DNA of 64,000 bases, from the NCBI GenBank assembly GCA_000727475.1, contig KL647291.1:1285562-1349561 (forward strand), in the 5' to 3' direction. Positions 44,160-55,700 of the stretch are shown here, one piece after another (within the stretch, counting starts at the first letter, position 1; every line of letters begins with the position of its first letter). The DNA comes from Sarcocystis neurona (taxonomy: Eukaryota; Apicomplexa; Conoidasida; Eucoccidiorida; Sarcocystidae). Below the pieces are notes generated by a model that had not been told where the DNA came from, did not search any database, and saw nothing but the letters and a program-made list of their open reading frames with translations. A program made the position numbers and the translations under genes.

Positions 44160-46015
44160 ACGTGCTAAGATACACCTAGAAATGCATACTCACGCAGATA
44201 AGCAGTGCTAAAAAGCGCGCATGAGGAGACGAGACACAGCCACACATGACAGTTCGTATATACGTGGGTACGCACACATATTCTCCCAGATTCATATTTC
44301 TGTACACACGTACGTGCGCGCGGTAAGACAGCTACGAACTGGTGCACGTGCTTTGCTTCTGCTTAGCATTTACGGACAGAAATGGCCTTTTCACCTGATA
44401 TGAACTCTTTTCAACGCTGTGTGTCTTTACACGGAGGTATTCCGTATTATATCTATATCCGTCTATATGTCCCTATATATATAGGTGTATATATTGATAC
44501 ATACGTAAATATATATGTATGTATATATATATGTAGAATGGTATGCGTGTGAAACGGGGCTGTGGACGTTTGACGAGAATCAGCTGGTGGCAAGCAGGAA
44601 GGGCACTTGAGACGTGGAATGCAATTACAGGGAGACCGCGGGTTACTTTTGCTGCAGCTGTTGCTGTGTGTGGCCGTGCAGACAATCGACTGAGCAGCCA
44701 CCGAAGCTGCTGCGGCGGGAGGCTGCTGTTGGGGCCGGAGCCTCTTTTCCTCGCATGCACAGTCCTGCTGCTGCTGCTTTCTCTGTTTCTGTTCTTCTTC
44801 TCTGTGTACGTCAGAGTTAGTCTCTCTATTTCAATTTCTCTCTCTTTCTCTCAGTATACGCGAGCGTGCCTCTACGTCGTCGGTGTCCACAGCTGGTCGC
44901 TATCTCTCTTATCAGTGGCTCCTCTGCCTGCGTATGTGTCTGCCATAGGTACAGTGTGTTGCTGTTTCGTCTTTCTCGCTTCTTCGTCTCTTTTCTCTGG
45001 AGCCTGCGCTTCGTCTGCTTTCGCCGGACTTGTCTTTTTGACGCGTGCTCCTTTCTTTTCTTTGTGGACTGGTGCGTGTCTACGTGTGCATGTGTGTGTG
45101 CACGCGTCTGTGTATATATCTATACGCATGTATGTGTGTATATATTTGTAGCTGTGTGTGTGTGTGTGGACGTGTGTAAGCGCATATGTGTAGGTGTAGG
45201 TGTGTGCATGCACAAAGCCTCTGGTGTTCGGTGACGCTGCCGTTCCACCTCTGTGCGACCGGCAGGATCTCTGCAGTGACATTTTCTCCCCTTCTGTCCC
45301 TCGTTTGCAGACTTGTGGACATTCGACATGAAATGTATATCCTGATGCGTTTTCCCTGTAGAGCTTCGAGACATATTTTTGTCCCTTCCTCCTGTACATT
45401 TCTTTCAATCTGGGGGCGTAAATAAGCGCTTGCACATACACGCATGCACCTCTGTGATGTTGCCTGTGGCATGCGATTGAGTGGTGTTGCATTCCAGCGA
45501 GCGACCACCTCGCCCTCTTGCTGTCTCCGTCTCTCTTCGTCGTTGTGTCCCTCCTCCTGTCGCTCGCTCTGTATGTGTCTCTCTGTCTGCCTACGTGTAT
45601 GTGTCTGTCGCCGCATCTGCATACCCTTGGCCCACTATAGATATACCTTCTGCATACACTGGAAGTGTTGGAGCAGCGGACGTGTACCGCCTCTTTCTAT
45701 CTCTCTCACTGCTGTTCTTCTCTGTATAAATATGTGTGCACGGACAGGGAGAAAATGCGTGTTTGTGGGCGTGGGAAAAATGTCCGTGGAGAGACTTGCA
45801 GATGGTACGCGCGGTGGCTTGGGCTTCAGGAGGAGTAGTATACCTAGATACATGTATATGTATAGTTGTGGATGTACATGGTATTACTCTGTATATTGCA
45901 GCCTGCGTATATACGCACCATGCGGGGTCGTACACACGTATGTACTACGTGGTTCTACAGGTCTATACATCTGTGTGCATGAGTCGACGTCTGGAGACGC
46001 ACGCAGCAGTGCGTC
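44160..46015. other. Mostly non-coding, weak exon hints
   Basis: TA and TC repeats dominate. Weak hints: 44543-44800 is open on both strands (plus GRALETWNAITGRPRVTFAA). On minus, 45230-45425 after a TTTACGCCCCCAG acceptor is open in three frames (one reads KGQKYVSKLYRENASGYTFH). None can be assigned. Confidence 0.35.
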
Positions 46016-46210
46016 ACTGCAGTGAGCGATGGAACAGGACCACTAGACCTTGGCCCATTTTCATTTGTGCCTCCACACGAAAGTAGAGACGAGCTACTGC
46101 CACGGCATAGTAGTAGTAGTAGTAGTAGTATTAGTACTGCTACTGTTGACTGTTATTGCGTAGGTGCTGCATGCGGAGCTGCGCGGGCAGACTTGCCTCC
46201 CCCACGCTAA
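46016..46210 (+). CDS. Candidate exon, Ser-rich, unknown
   Basis: After GTCACTGCAG the frame reads SDGTGPLDLGPFSFVPPHE, then a Ser run encoded by (TAG)n at 46108-46132, and ends DLPPPR before a stop. A second open segment at 46584-46760 reads GGIAYERIKRLLRNCCSFKS and FHPCVACRDVVC. A link between the two is speculative. Confidence 0.25.
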   Translation, partial: TAVSDGTGPLDLGPFSFVPPHESRDELLPRHSSSSSSSISTATVDCYCVGAACGAARADLPPPR

Positions 46211-46779
46211 CTCGCCAGATGCACTTTCGTATATATATGCTGCTCCTGTATACAAACGCCTGGGGATATCGGCTGTGCCCACACAAATACAGGTGGCATG
46301 CAGTTTTGTTCATACTTCTCTGGATAGATACGCGTGCCTATCATATGTGTACAAGCATGCTCACAGCTATATATACGTCATACGTGTATGTATATATATA
46401 TCTATCCGTATGCACAAGTATATAGATGGAGAGAGAGAGGATGCAGTAAGTTTGTGTGTGTATATATATATGTATAAATATTTATATATATGCTTATGTA
46501 TGTAGACATAGAATATATATATATATATGTATGTATAGAGAATGCAGTGTCAATATATATACATACATATATATGTATATATTGACGCTTCTGCGTTTTG
46601 GCACGTATCAGCGCCTGGCACCTGTGGAGGAATTGCTTACGAGAGGATAAAGAGACTCCTGCGCAATTGCTGTTCGTTTAAATCGGGCAGGGGTTTCCAT
46701 CCATGCGTCGCGTGTAGGGATGTGGTGTGCACGACGCAGAGAAACATTCACGTCGAGTGAAAGAGAAAGAAGAAGGACG

Positions 46780-47509
46780 ACCTAGAAGAAGAATTTTTTG
46801 TGAACATACACGTGCGTGCGTGGGTCTGCATATGTAGGAATAATTGTGTACAGGTCTCTACACGTAGGTCTGTACAGTCGCACATACGTAAATCGATATA
46901 AAGATACGTCAGTGTATGCGTATATGTGTACGTATGCATATATTTGTATATAGACATCTGTGCGTACGTACACCAACATCCACGTTAATAGGTGTGTGCA
47001 GGTGTACATGTGTATATGGAAAGAAAAGTGTATATACATATGTAAAAGTGCGTACGTATCTGTTGGTGGTTATACTCTACTGACACACGTATTTGGTCCA
47101 CAGTTGCACAGAGGGCAACTGATTCCCGAGCTCTACGCCTCTGCGCGAGGAGGGCTATGTATATTTCTGCTGTATGTATACATGTATATGTGTATATTTA
47201 TGTATGAATATCTATATATATATGTACATATATGTATATATATATGTCTATACGCTTGGGTGTAAATGTACGCGTTGGGTTGGCATACATGCATAAAATC
47301 GCGTGTGCACCCGTTTGCGTAGACGGGGAATGTGGCGCGTGCATATCTGCTTCACTGCCTTCTGTTAACTCTTCAACGTGCGCAGCCCCGTTAACTTGTC
47401 GGCAGCACCTTCCGTCCTCTGCTAGCGCAGGGCGCAGATGTCAACCTACAAATGTGTGTCTATGTACGCATATATATCATGGGGTGCCCGTATACATATA
47501 GATATATAT
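46780..47509. other. TA/GT-rich intergenic, no gene recognised
   Basis: Interspersed TATATGTA tracts. A short plus segment near 47090-47165 (VFGPQLHRGQLIPELYASAR) and a Cys-rich one at 47295-47450 are open but lack clear splice sites. Confidence 0.4.
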
Positions 47510-48180
47510 AACACTCAGTTGATGCCCACCTATGTGTATAGCAATCAATGGATGCTCGTACATACACATATATATGGATATATATATATATATGTGTATA
47601 TGTATCACTCAGCGGATGCCCACACGTGTGTAATAGCGCTCAGTAGATGCTCACATACATATTTATATATATATATATATCTACATCGCACTCATTGGAT
47701 GCCCACATGTATGTATCAATGTGTGGCCCTCAGTGTATGCTCACGTATGTATATATATATATATCTATATATATATATATATAGCGCTACTTAGTGGATG
47801 CCCGTGTACCTATATATATATATATATATAACGCTCAGTGGACGCCCACACATACGTATGTGTGTAGCGTTTACTGGATGCCCACGTAGGTCACTCAGTG
47901 AACTTTCTAAATACATCTATCTATCTATCTCTCTCTATATATATATATACCTATGTACATAAACCAAACAGCCAGTGGATGCCCAAGTACATGTACATAT
48001 ACATGTGTATATATATAGCACTCAGTGCATCCCCGTACATATTTTGATATGTATGTGCATATAGCACTCAATGGGTACGCATATATATACACATATATCC
48101 CACTCCATGGGTGTCCACATATAGCACTCACTGGATTTCCACATATATATAAGTATATATATATATCGCTCAGCGGATAT
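47510..48180 (+). repeat. Degenerate minisatellite: CACTCAGTGGATGCCCAC units with (TA)n spacers
   Basis: About sixteen copies of an 18-bp core recur at 30-60-bp spacing, for example near 47513, 47608, 47636, 47689, 47831, 47970, 48018, 48126 and 48168. The cores vary (CACTCATTGGATGCCCAC, CGCTCAGTAGATGCTCAC). The spacers are TA tracts of variable length. Non-coding. Confidence 0.85.
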
Positions 48181-48442
48181 TCATACATATGCATACATAT
48201 GTCCATATTGAGAGGCCAGGGACCGTGTTTATGCGCGTGTGTATCTGCCTATTTGACCACCGTTCACTGTCTCTGTTCTGTCTGTGTGTACACATGTGTG
48301 TGTGTGTGTCTTTCTGTCTTCCTTTTAACGTCTGTATACACATGTATGTAGCATCTTTATCTGTATTACGTATGCGTGTGTGTAGCTTTACGTAGATGAA
48401 CCTGACTGCGTGGGACTGCGTCGGTGTACTGCGTATGTGCTG

Positions 48443-48652
48443 TTAACGCCGCGATGCTGACGTGGGCCTGCACTTCCGTGTGTGAGTCAGTTCTACCATT
48501 TTAACGAATTTTTTGTGGTGCGGCGTCTCTCGCTTCAGAGCCTCCCGCATTGCCAACAGCAAACTGCGTGTGCCGCTAGAGGTTGGCGTCGCAGTTTCTG
48601 CCTTTTCCTCTCTGGCAACGCTTTTTAGCGTCGCGCTTTCTGACCCGGGCAT
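48443..48652 (-). CDS. Candidate first exon, unknown protein (minus)
   Basis: An ATG at 48652 opens 69 codons: MPGSESATLKSVAREEKAET, TRSLLLAMREALKRETPHHK and KFVKMVELTHTRKCRPTS. Charged, repeat-free and helix-prone. A GTAGAA donor-like site sits within the frame after KFVKM. No partner exon is placed. Function unknown. Confidence 0.3.
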   Translation of the reverse strand: MPGSESATLKSVAREEKAETATPTSSGTRSLLLAMREALKRETPHHKKFVKMVELTHTRKCRPTSASRR

Positions 48653-49919
48653 GTAAGCTTCACCGTCTCCTACGTTCTCCCCTCGTCTTCTCTGTTGCTT
48701 CTTCGTATCCTTCTTCTCCTGCTGCTGCTTCTGCTCTTCGCGTCTCTCGCCTCTTCAGCGCGTCCCCGTTCCGGCGGTTGTTTGTGTCAGTACACGTGTC
48801 TGCACCGGAGCATATGCAGAGAGAAACTGACAGAAGGAAAGCAGCAGGAGAGCCGGAAAATGAAGTGACGCGCGTGTTCATCTGCGTGTGTCTGCAGAGG
48901 GCCATGCATGTGTGTCTATCTGAAGAGAGAGACAAAGAGACAGGAAGGCGACAAGTAGGACTACACATATAGATGTGCATTTGCTTATATCTGCATAAGA
49001 GACGATACACGTGTGTATACTTGGAGAGACATAGAAAAGGTGTACTCCGGTATATATACATCTCCATGTCTTTCTCTCGCTCTATGCACATCTATGCACG
49101 TGCATGCAGGTTCATATGTGTACCCGTGGCACTGTTATACTTCTATGTGTTTCCTGTTCCGTTTCACCGTCCCCTCCCCGGCTTCCTCCTTCTCAACTCG
49201 AAGTTTTGTACTGCACTTTCTTTCATCGGACTCCTCCTCCTCTGTGCCTTCTCTGCATTTGTGTCTCTCCCCCCTCTTCCCTGTCCTCCTCTTCTTCTTC
49301 AGCGCTTCTGCTGCTTGAGCTACTTCCACAGCTGAACAAGCAGTTCTTGATGGGCCGTATATCTGCATTTCACTCTACACGTGTGTACATATATATATAT
49401 ATATATGTATAAATGTTTCTCTATGTCTGCGGCTGCGATGCGCGGCACTAGGGCGAGGTCGGAGAAAAAGCCTCCCCATACGCTGTCTGACTTCACATAT
49501 ACACACGTGCACCTGTGTCTCTCTCTGGATATATAGCGATACGTACAATATATCTATAACATATGTACAGATATATGTATACGTGTGCTTATTTATATCA
49601 AAATGTGTGGGGCTGCACAGCGGAAAGCGTGGACACGATAGAAATAGAACACGTCCCGTATCCTTTTTGACCTCACACGTACAGGCAAGCACATGACCAT
49701 ACGTCTACCTCGCTCTTTCGCTCAATCTCGCTCTCTCTATATGTATACATACATATTATATGCATACTATATGTATATGGTTAATATATATGTCTAGAAA
49801 TAGTGATTTGTCTTCCTCTCTGTGTGTATATGTGCACGTCTTGGTGTTTGTAGCTCGCGTGTGTGGAGAGGCACTCGCTTCTGTGTGGGTAGCTCCTACG
49901 TGTGTAACACGGGTATAAC
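48653..49919. other. Low-complexity spacer, no gene recognised
   Basis: CT-rich stretches at 48700-48790 and 49150-49320 give long but biased frames. Elsewhere TA and GAGA repeats occur. Confidence 0.45.
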
Positions 49920-50640
49920 TTGCTGCGTTTCTCTGTATCTTCAGCGGTGATAGGCAGGCGTGGGACTCTGTGCGGGGGCCCCTTTGCGCCTGTTGTTGTT
50001 GCCTCTGCTGCCCTCTGCAGCTGCTCTCCTGTTGCCGCCGCTGCTCCTGCTCGCATGGAATGGGTCTGCCTTCGTGTGTCAGGAGCTGCAGCTTGGGTCT
50101 GCTGCTAGTGCTTCTGTCTGCTGCTAGTGCTTCTGTCTGCTGCTGCTGCTTCTCTCTGTTGCTGCCGCTTCGTTCTGCTGCTGGTGCTTCTCTGGGCTGC
50201 TGCTCGTTCTCTCTGCTGCTGCTCCTTCTGTTGGCTGTTGCGGCACCGCTGGTGCTGCTGGTCCGCTCTGCTGCTTTCCTCTGCTGCTACTGCTTCTCTC
50301 CGCTGCTGCTGCCTTGCTGTGCTGCTCCCACTGAAACTCGCGTGTCGCGAGGCTGTTGCTGTGCGGCTGCTGCCGTCCGTGTGCCTTAGGTTTCGCTGCT
50401 GCTGCTGCTTTTGCGCTCCTGATGCTGCTGTTGTTCCGCTGCTGCGCCTGTGTGTGCGACTGCTGGTCTACATTGCTTCTGGTGCGGCACTTCCCTGTTG
50501 TCGCGCTGCTGCAGCTGTCGGTCTGCTGCTTCTGCCGTTGCTGGGGCTCTGGTGCTGTTGCCGGGCGTCGCTACTAGAGCAGCTGCTGTGCTGCGGCTGC
50601 TGCTGCTGCTGTCGGCGAACGATTGCTTTGACGTGCTGCG
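49920..50640 (+). repeat. CTG triplet-rich block, possibly coding
   Basis: TGCTGCTGCTTCT-type sequence is open in several plus frames as Leu/Cys/Ala. A less simple segment after a CTTCAG acceptor at 49940 (IGRRGTLCGGPFAPVVVASA) could be a 5' exon of the DHHC gene downstream, but this is unproven. Confidence 0.5.
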
Positions 50641-50655
50641 CTGCTTTGACTGTCC

Positions 50656-50878
50656 TGCAGAATTCCTAAGGGGCCCCCTTCTGCCAATATCATCCCGGGC
50701 TTTGCCAGTAGGTTGCGCCTGCTGCTCTGCTCACGAAGTTGCGGGCTACTTTTTACGAAGCAGATCACCCACACAGAAGCCAACGTACAACTTCAAGCAG
50801 TATCACCAGTATACCCAAAGATGGCGCCACGTTTGGGAACCATACATAGACCTACCTATATTTACAAGTGTCAAGAAT
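50656..50878 (+). CDS. Candidate exon, unknown
   Basis: After ACTGTCCTGCAG a plus frame reads IPKGPPSANIIPGFASRLRL and ITHTEANVQLQAVSPVYPK before a stop at 50876. A different plus frame of the same stretch (PTYNFKQYHQYTQRWRHVW) is also open, so the choice is unsure. The position fits an N-terminal exon of the DHHC gene but no motif confirms it. Confidence 0.25.
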
Positions 50879-51277
50879 GATAGGAGTCTCTGGTCATATG
50901 CACGTGCCTAGATACATATATATGTATATATGTGTCTACGTGTGTAAAGATATATGTATATCAATGTATATATATATAGATTTGTGCATGTACACTTATG
51001 TGTGCATATATGTACATTTGTGTATACGTGTGTACTTACATACAGCCGAGAAGGTTGAGAAACGATTGTTTTTGGTGGGCGCCATCCGACGTTCCGAGCC
51101 TGCTAGTGTGAGTGTACCTGTATCTTTATAAACTGCGAGGTCTAGTCCAGCCACCTGCTCATCCTCCCGCTCCTCTTTGCCTCCGCCACCGCTGCTGCTT
51201 TTGTTGCTGGTGCTGCTGCCGGTGCCGTACTTTTTCACGCGGGGGCCGCGACTGCAGCTCACGCGTCTGTTGCTGCC

Positions 51278-52092
51278 NNNNNNNNNNNNNNNNNNNNNNN
51301 NNNNNNNNNNNNNNNNNNNNNNNNNNNNNNNNNNNNNNNNNNNNNNNNNNNNNNNNNNNNNNNNNNNNNNNNNNNNNNNNNNNNNNNNNNNNNNNNNNNN
51401 NNNNNNNNNNNNNNNNNNNNNNNNNNNNNNNNNNNNNNNNNNNNNNNNNNNNNNNNNNNNNNNNNNNNNNNNNNNNNNNNNNNNNNNNNNNNNNNNNNNN
51501 NNNNNNNNNNNNNNNNNNNNNNNNNNNNNNNNNNNNNNNNNNNNNNNNNNNNNNNNNNNNNNNNNNNNNNNNNNNNNNNNNNNNNNNNNNNNNNNNNNNN
51601 NNNNNNNNNNNNNNNNNNNNNNNNNNNNNNNNNNNNNNNNNNNNNNNNNNNNNNNNNNNNNNNNNNNNNNNNNNNNNNNNNNNNNNNNNNNNNNNNNNNN
51701 NNNNNNNNNNNNNNNNNNNNNNNNNNNNNNNNNNNNNNNNNNNNNNNNNNNNNNNNNNNNNNNNNNNNNNNNNNNNNNNNNNNNNNNNNNNNNNNNNNNN
51801 NNNNNNNNNNNNNNNNNNNNNNNNNNNNNNNNNNNNNNNNNNNNNNNNNNNNNNNNNNNNNNNNNNNNNNNNNNNNNNNNNNNNNNNNNNNNNNNNNNNN
51901 NNNNNNNNNNNNNNNNNNNNNNNNNNNNNNNNNNNNNNNNNNNNNNNNNNNNNNNNNNNNNNNNNNNNNNNNNNNNNNNNNNNNNNNNNNNNNNNNNNNN
52001 NNNNNNNNNNNNNNNNNNNNNNNNNNNNNNNNNNNNNNNNNNNNNNNNNNNNNNNNNNNNNNNNNNNNNNNNNNNNNNNNNNNNNNNNNNNN
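51278..52092. other. Assembly gap (815 N)
   Basis: Flanks on both sides are CTG-rich (TTGCTGCC and GGATGCTGCTGTG). The missing DNA is likely triplet repeat and may hold N-terminal transmembrane coding sequence of the DHHC gene. Confidence 0.95.
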
Positions 52093-52347
52093 GGATGCTG
52101 CTGTGCCTCTGTGAAGCCTGGGGCAGCAGCAGCTCTTCCACTGCTTTGTGGGGAATGACGGGGCTGCTGTTGCTGCCGCGCTTTCGAGACATCTTGCTGC
52201 TCCTGCTACTGCTGCTGCCTCTTCTTTTTTTCGTCTTCGGGTCGCGGATGCTGTGCAGCGGCTGCAGTTGCAACTGCTGCTGCTACTGCTGTGCGTGTGG
52301 TGGCCGTGCGGCGGGACTGCTGCCGGCCTTCTGTATGGAATATTCAG

Positions 52348-52694
52348 ACGCGCAGTTCACGGTGGTTAACGGAGTTCGCATTCGTCGGAAGTGGTGCAGT
52401 AAGTTCGCCTCCCTCCGCCCTTTCTGGCCCCTCCTCACTTTTGCGCTGCCTTCCCTGCTTTTCCAAGTATACGTGCCTGCATGCATGCCACGGAGACGTT
52501 CCTACGTGGACGCATAATTATACGTATATATATAGGCGAGAAGTATCTGTGCAGCTCTTTCGTCTCCTGGATCCAAGTCAAATAAGATACAGACACCTGT
52601 ATATATATATATTACGCATGTACATTACAAATACCTAAAGAACTATTTGTGTATCATACGCACACATGTTTGTATATGTTGCAAATACACACTC

Positions 52695-52728
<34 letters not shown>

Positions 52729-55700
52729 TTTCGTACCTTACGTACACGTATGTACATATATTGCATATATATATCAGGATCTATTTGTGTATCATATATA
52801 TATATATGACACACATATACATGCCCGCATGCATGCTGCCGCTGCATACGTCACTTTTTATACGGCGCGCGGAGCTGTGTGTGGTCCCAGCCTGCGCAGC
52901 GTTGTTCTTCTCGTGCATACATGTGTGTCAGTCCGTACAGGTGCATGCGTGATGCTGTGCATGCGGACTGCACGTCGGCGGACGTTTGTCTCTTGGGAGG
53001 GCTGCGCTTCGGTGGCTAATCGCGTGATGGCGTGTCCCTGGTAGCTTGCTACGCGCCCAGCACATGCGCGCTTTCTTGTTTGGTGGCACAGTAGCTAGTT
53101 GCACTCGCGTGAGGACCACCTGCAGTAGGGTTTGCGCAGCAGGTAGCCGCCTGCGTTGGTGTGCCTCCCCTGGGTCATTGCCTCCTTTACTTTCTGCGTA
53201 GGAGTAGGGGCGTTGTCCCACACAGAGAACGTTGCAGCACTCTTCGCTTCGGTACGTGATATATATGCACAGGTTTCTGGCTCGTCCTCGCCGACGAGTA
53301 ACGTGTATGTGTATGTGGCCGTATATCACTTGAAAAAGAGCTGCCCACATGCGCGGGGGGCACCGAGTTCACCCGCGGGGTCTCCGCTGCAGCAGACGTC
53401 TCTCGCTGCGTGCGAACTGCCCGCTGCGTCTTTAAATGCAGGAACGTGCTGCTTCTTCAGGCCCCCTCGCGCAAAGCACTGCTCGATCTGTGACTGCTGC
53501 ATACGTCGCTTCGATCATCACTGCCCCTGGTAAGGTGCAAATCCTTGGAACACTTTTCTTCGCAGCGGTCCCTCTGGCGTCCCTCTCTCGCTGCCCTCCT
53601 CTGTTTACATGCAGTGACAAAGACTGATAACGTCTTCGCATCCACGCATATACACACGTATGTTTGCAGGATTGTATATCTCTGCGGGGCCGTACACGTA
53701 GCTGATATAAAGACCGGTTGCTTGTTCCCGTCCACGCCTATACACGTGTATATGATTTTTTGGGGTGAAGGACATATACGTAGCTGTCGAGTGTGTACAC
53801 ATATGCGCGTGCGGCTGAAGTGCGGACAGGCATGTGTAGGGTCCCACGTTTCCTCGAAGAAACTGCGCTTGGAACTCGTGCGTTGCCGCACGTGTCTGCA
53901 GGCGGGATTTTGCGCGTGTGCTTCAGCGGGTGTATGTACACCCAAGCGCGCGTTTGGTGGCGGTGCTCCGCAGTGTTGTACGTACACCCACGCCCATGTA
54001 CGAGCGCACACGCACAGACATACGCGTGCGCCCAGTTGTATGTGTACGGGAGTTTCACACATGTGCGCGAGTTTGTACTTACGCAAAAAAGTAGCCATAC
54101 TCCCCGGTGGGGGGGGGCGCGTGAAAACGTATGTCTCTACAGCGACTGAACATACACACATTGACAAAAGGATCTATGCTAAATACTTATGGAGAAAGTC
54201 CAGACGAGGGAGTACCTCTGCGCCGGAAGCAGAATATCTATAGAGGCAGAGATAGTCCAGAACGACGTCTGCGTACGAGCGTCCTGTCCACAGAGACATG
54301 CGTGTGTGTACGAGAGTTCACGACGACCTGCCCAGGAATTCGCTTGCGGTTAAGCGCATGCGTGCGTGCGTCTGCGTCAACTCCTCCATTCGTACTTGCC
54401 AGATGTTTCTTCTGTCTTCACACAGACGTATATACAGAAGCGGATAAGCACTCACGCACACACACACACACACACACAGTGTTTGGATCTGCATACGTGG
54501 TTGTGTGCGTGCGTGGGCGGCTGTGCACACGTACCGCAGGAGTTTTTCGGTTAGCCCCCACGTGTATGTCTGGCGCCGTTTCCGCGCGTAGCTGCGCGTG
54601 CCTGTGTCTACATTCATGTATAGATGCACAGTTTTCTGTAGTGTGTCAATTTCTTCCTTTTCTGCGTGTGCCTTTGTGTGTCGAAGAGGCATAGGGATCT
54701 CCTATCACGTGCTTTGTGCCTCCTTTTTAGCTGCCACTTCTGTTTTTCCGCGACAGGGTGTCGAACTGCATCGGCCTCCGCAACTACCGCGCATTCTTCT
54801 TCTTCCTCTTCTTCTGCGCGGCGGAGAGTGTCATCATCTTTGCCGGAGTGATTGTCGCTCTTCTCGTAAGCGACGAGATATCTCTTCTTTCCTGTGTCCA
54901 CGTCGACTTGTTTAGTCATGTAGAAGGATCCCAACACTTAACAATACATACATATACACATTCATACATATATGTATTTTTGTGTAGATGGGTACAGATT
55001 GAGGTACAATATCTTTCACTGCAGGCATCTACTACGAACCTTGTTGCGTCGGTCTATGTGTGAATATAGGCGGATGCGTGTGTGCGCGTGTAAATGATTT
55101 GCGTCGCACACGTGTATTGCGAACACTTTTTCAAGCACGCGTCGGTCGATGGTGGACCAGTCAGAGAAAAGGGCTGTGCCCGACACGTGAGGGGCTCAGC
55201 AGTGGTTCTGGCTCGTCACTCCTCTGCGAATGTACGTATGTTTACACCTGCAGGTACACACACGTGTACATGCATAGGTGTATATGTGTACGTTGGCACA
55301 CGTATGTAGGTATGCGTGAATGCGTTTGTATATATATATATATATATATATTTATGCGTATATATCTATGTATGAACGTGTTCATATATATGTGTATGTA
55401 TACGTGTTGATGCAGACACTTGTGCAAGTGTATGTAGTGAGAAACATATCCTTCATAAAGACCAGTCTTTTCTTCAAGGTAGTGAAGTATACACGTGTAT
55501 AGCTGCATCGATGATGAACGTAGTGTGGTCTGCAGTGCACCGCATGCGGACCGCTGCACGCTTCGCACTTCTACTCGCCTGCCGATGCGTTTGCGTAGTC
55601 GGCAGCTCCCGTGTGGTGTACCCCTTGCGTGGAGGAATATATACGCAGAGGTCGAGCGTGCCCAGCCACCTGTGCCGTCTGTGTAGAGGTGCAGATCATC

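Noticed and set aside
50996..52517. Long frames spanning the second N run
   Set aside because: Most of their length is N; only the segment close to 52398 is supported, by its link to the DHHC finger.
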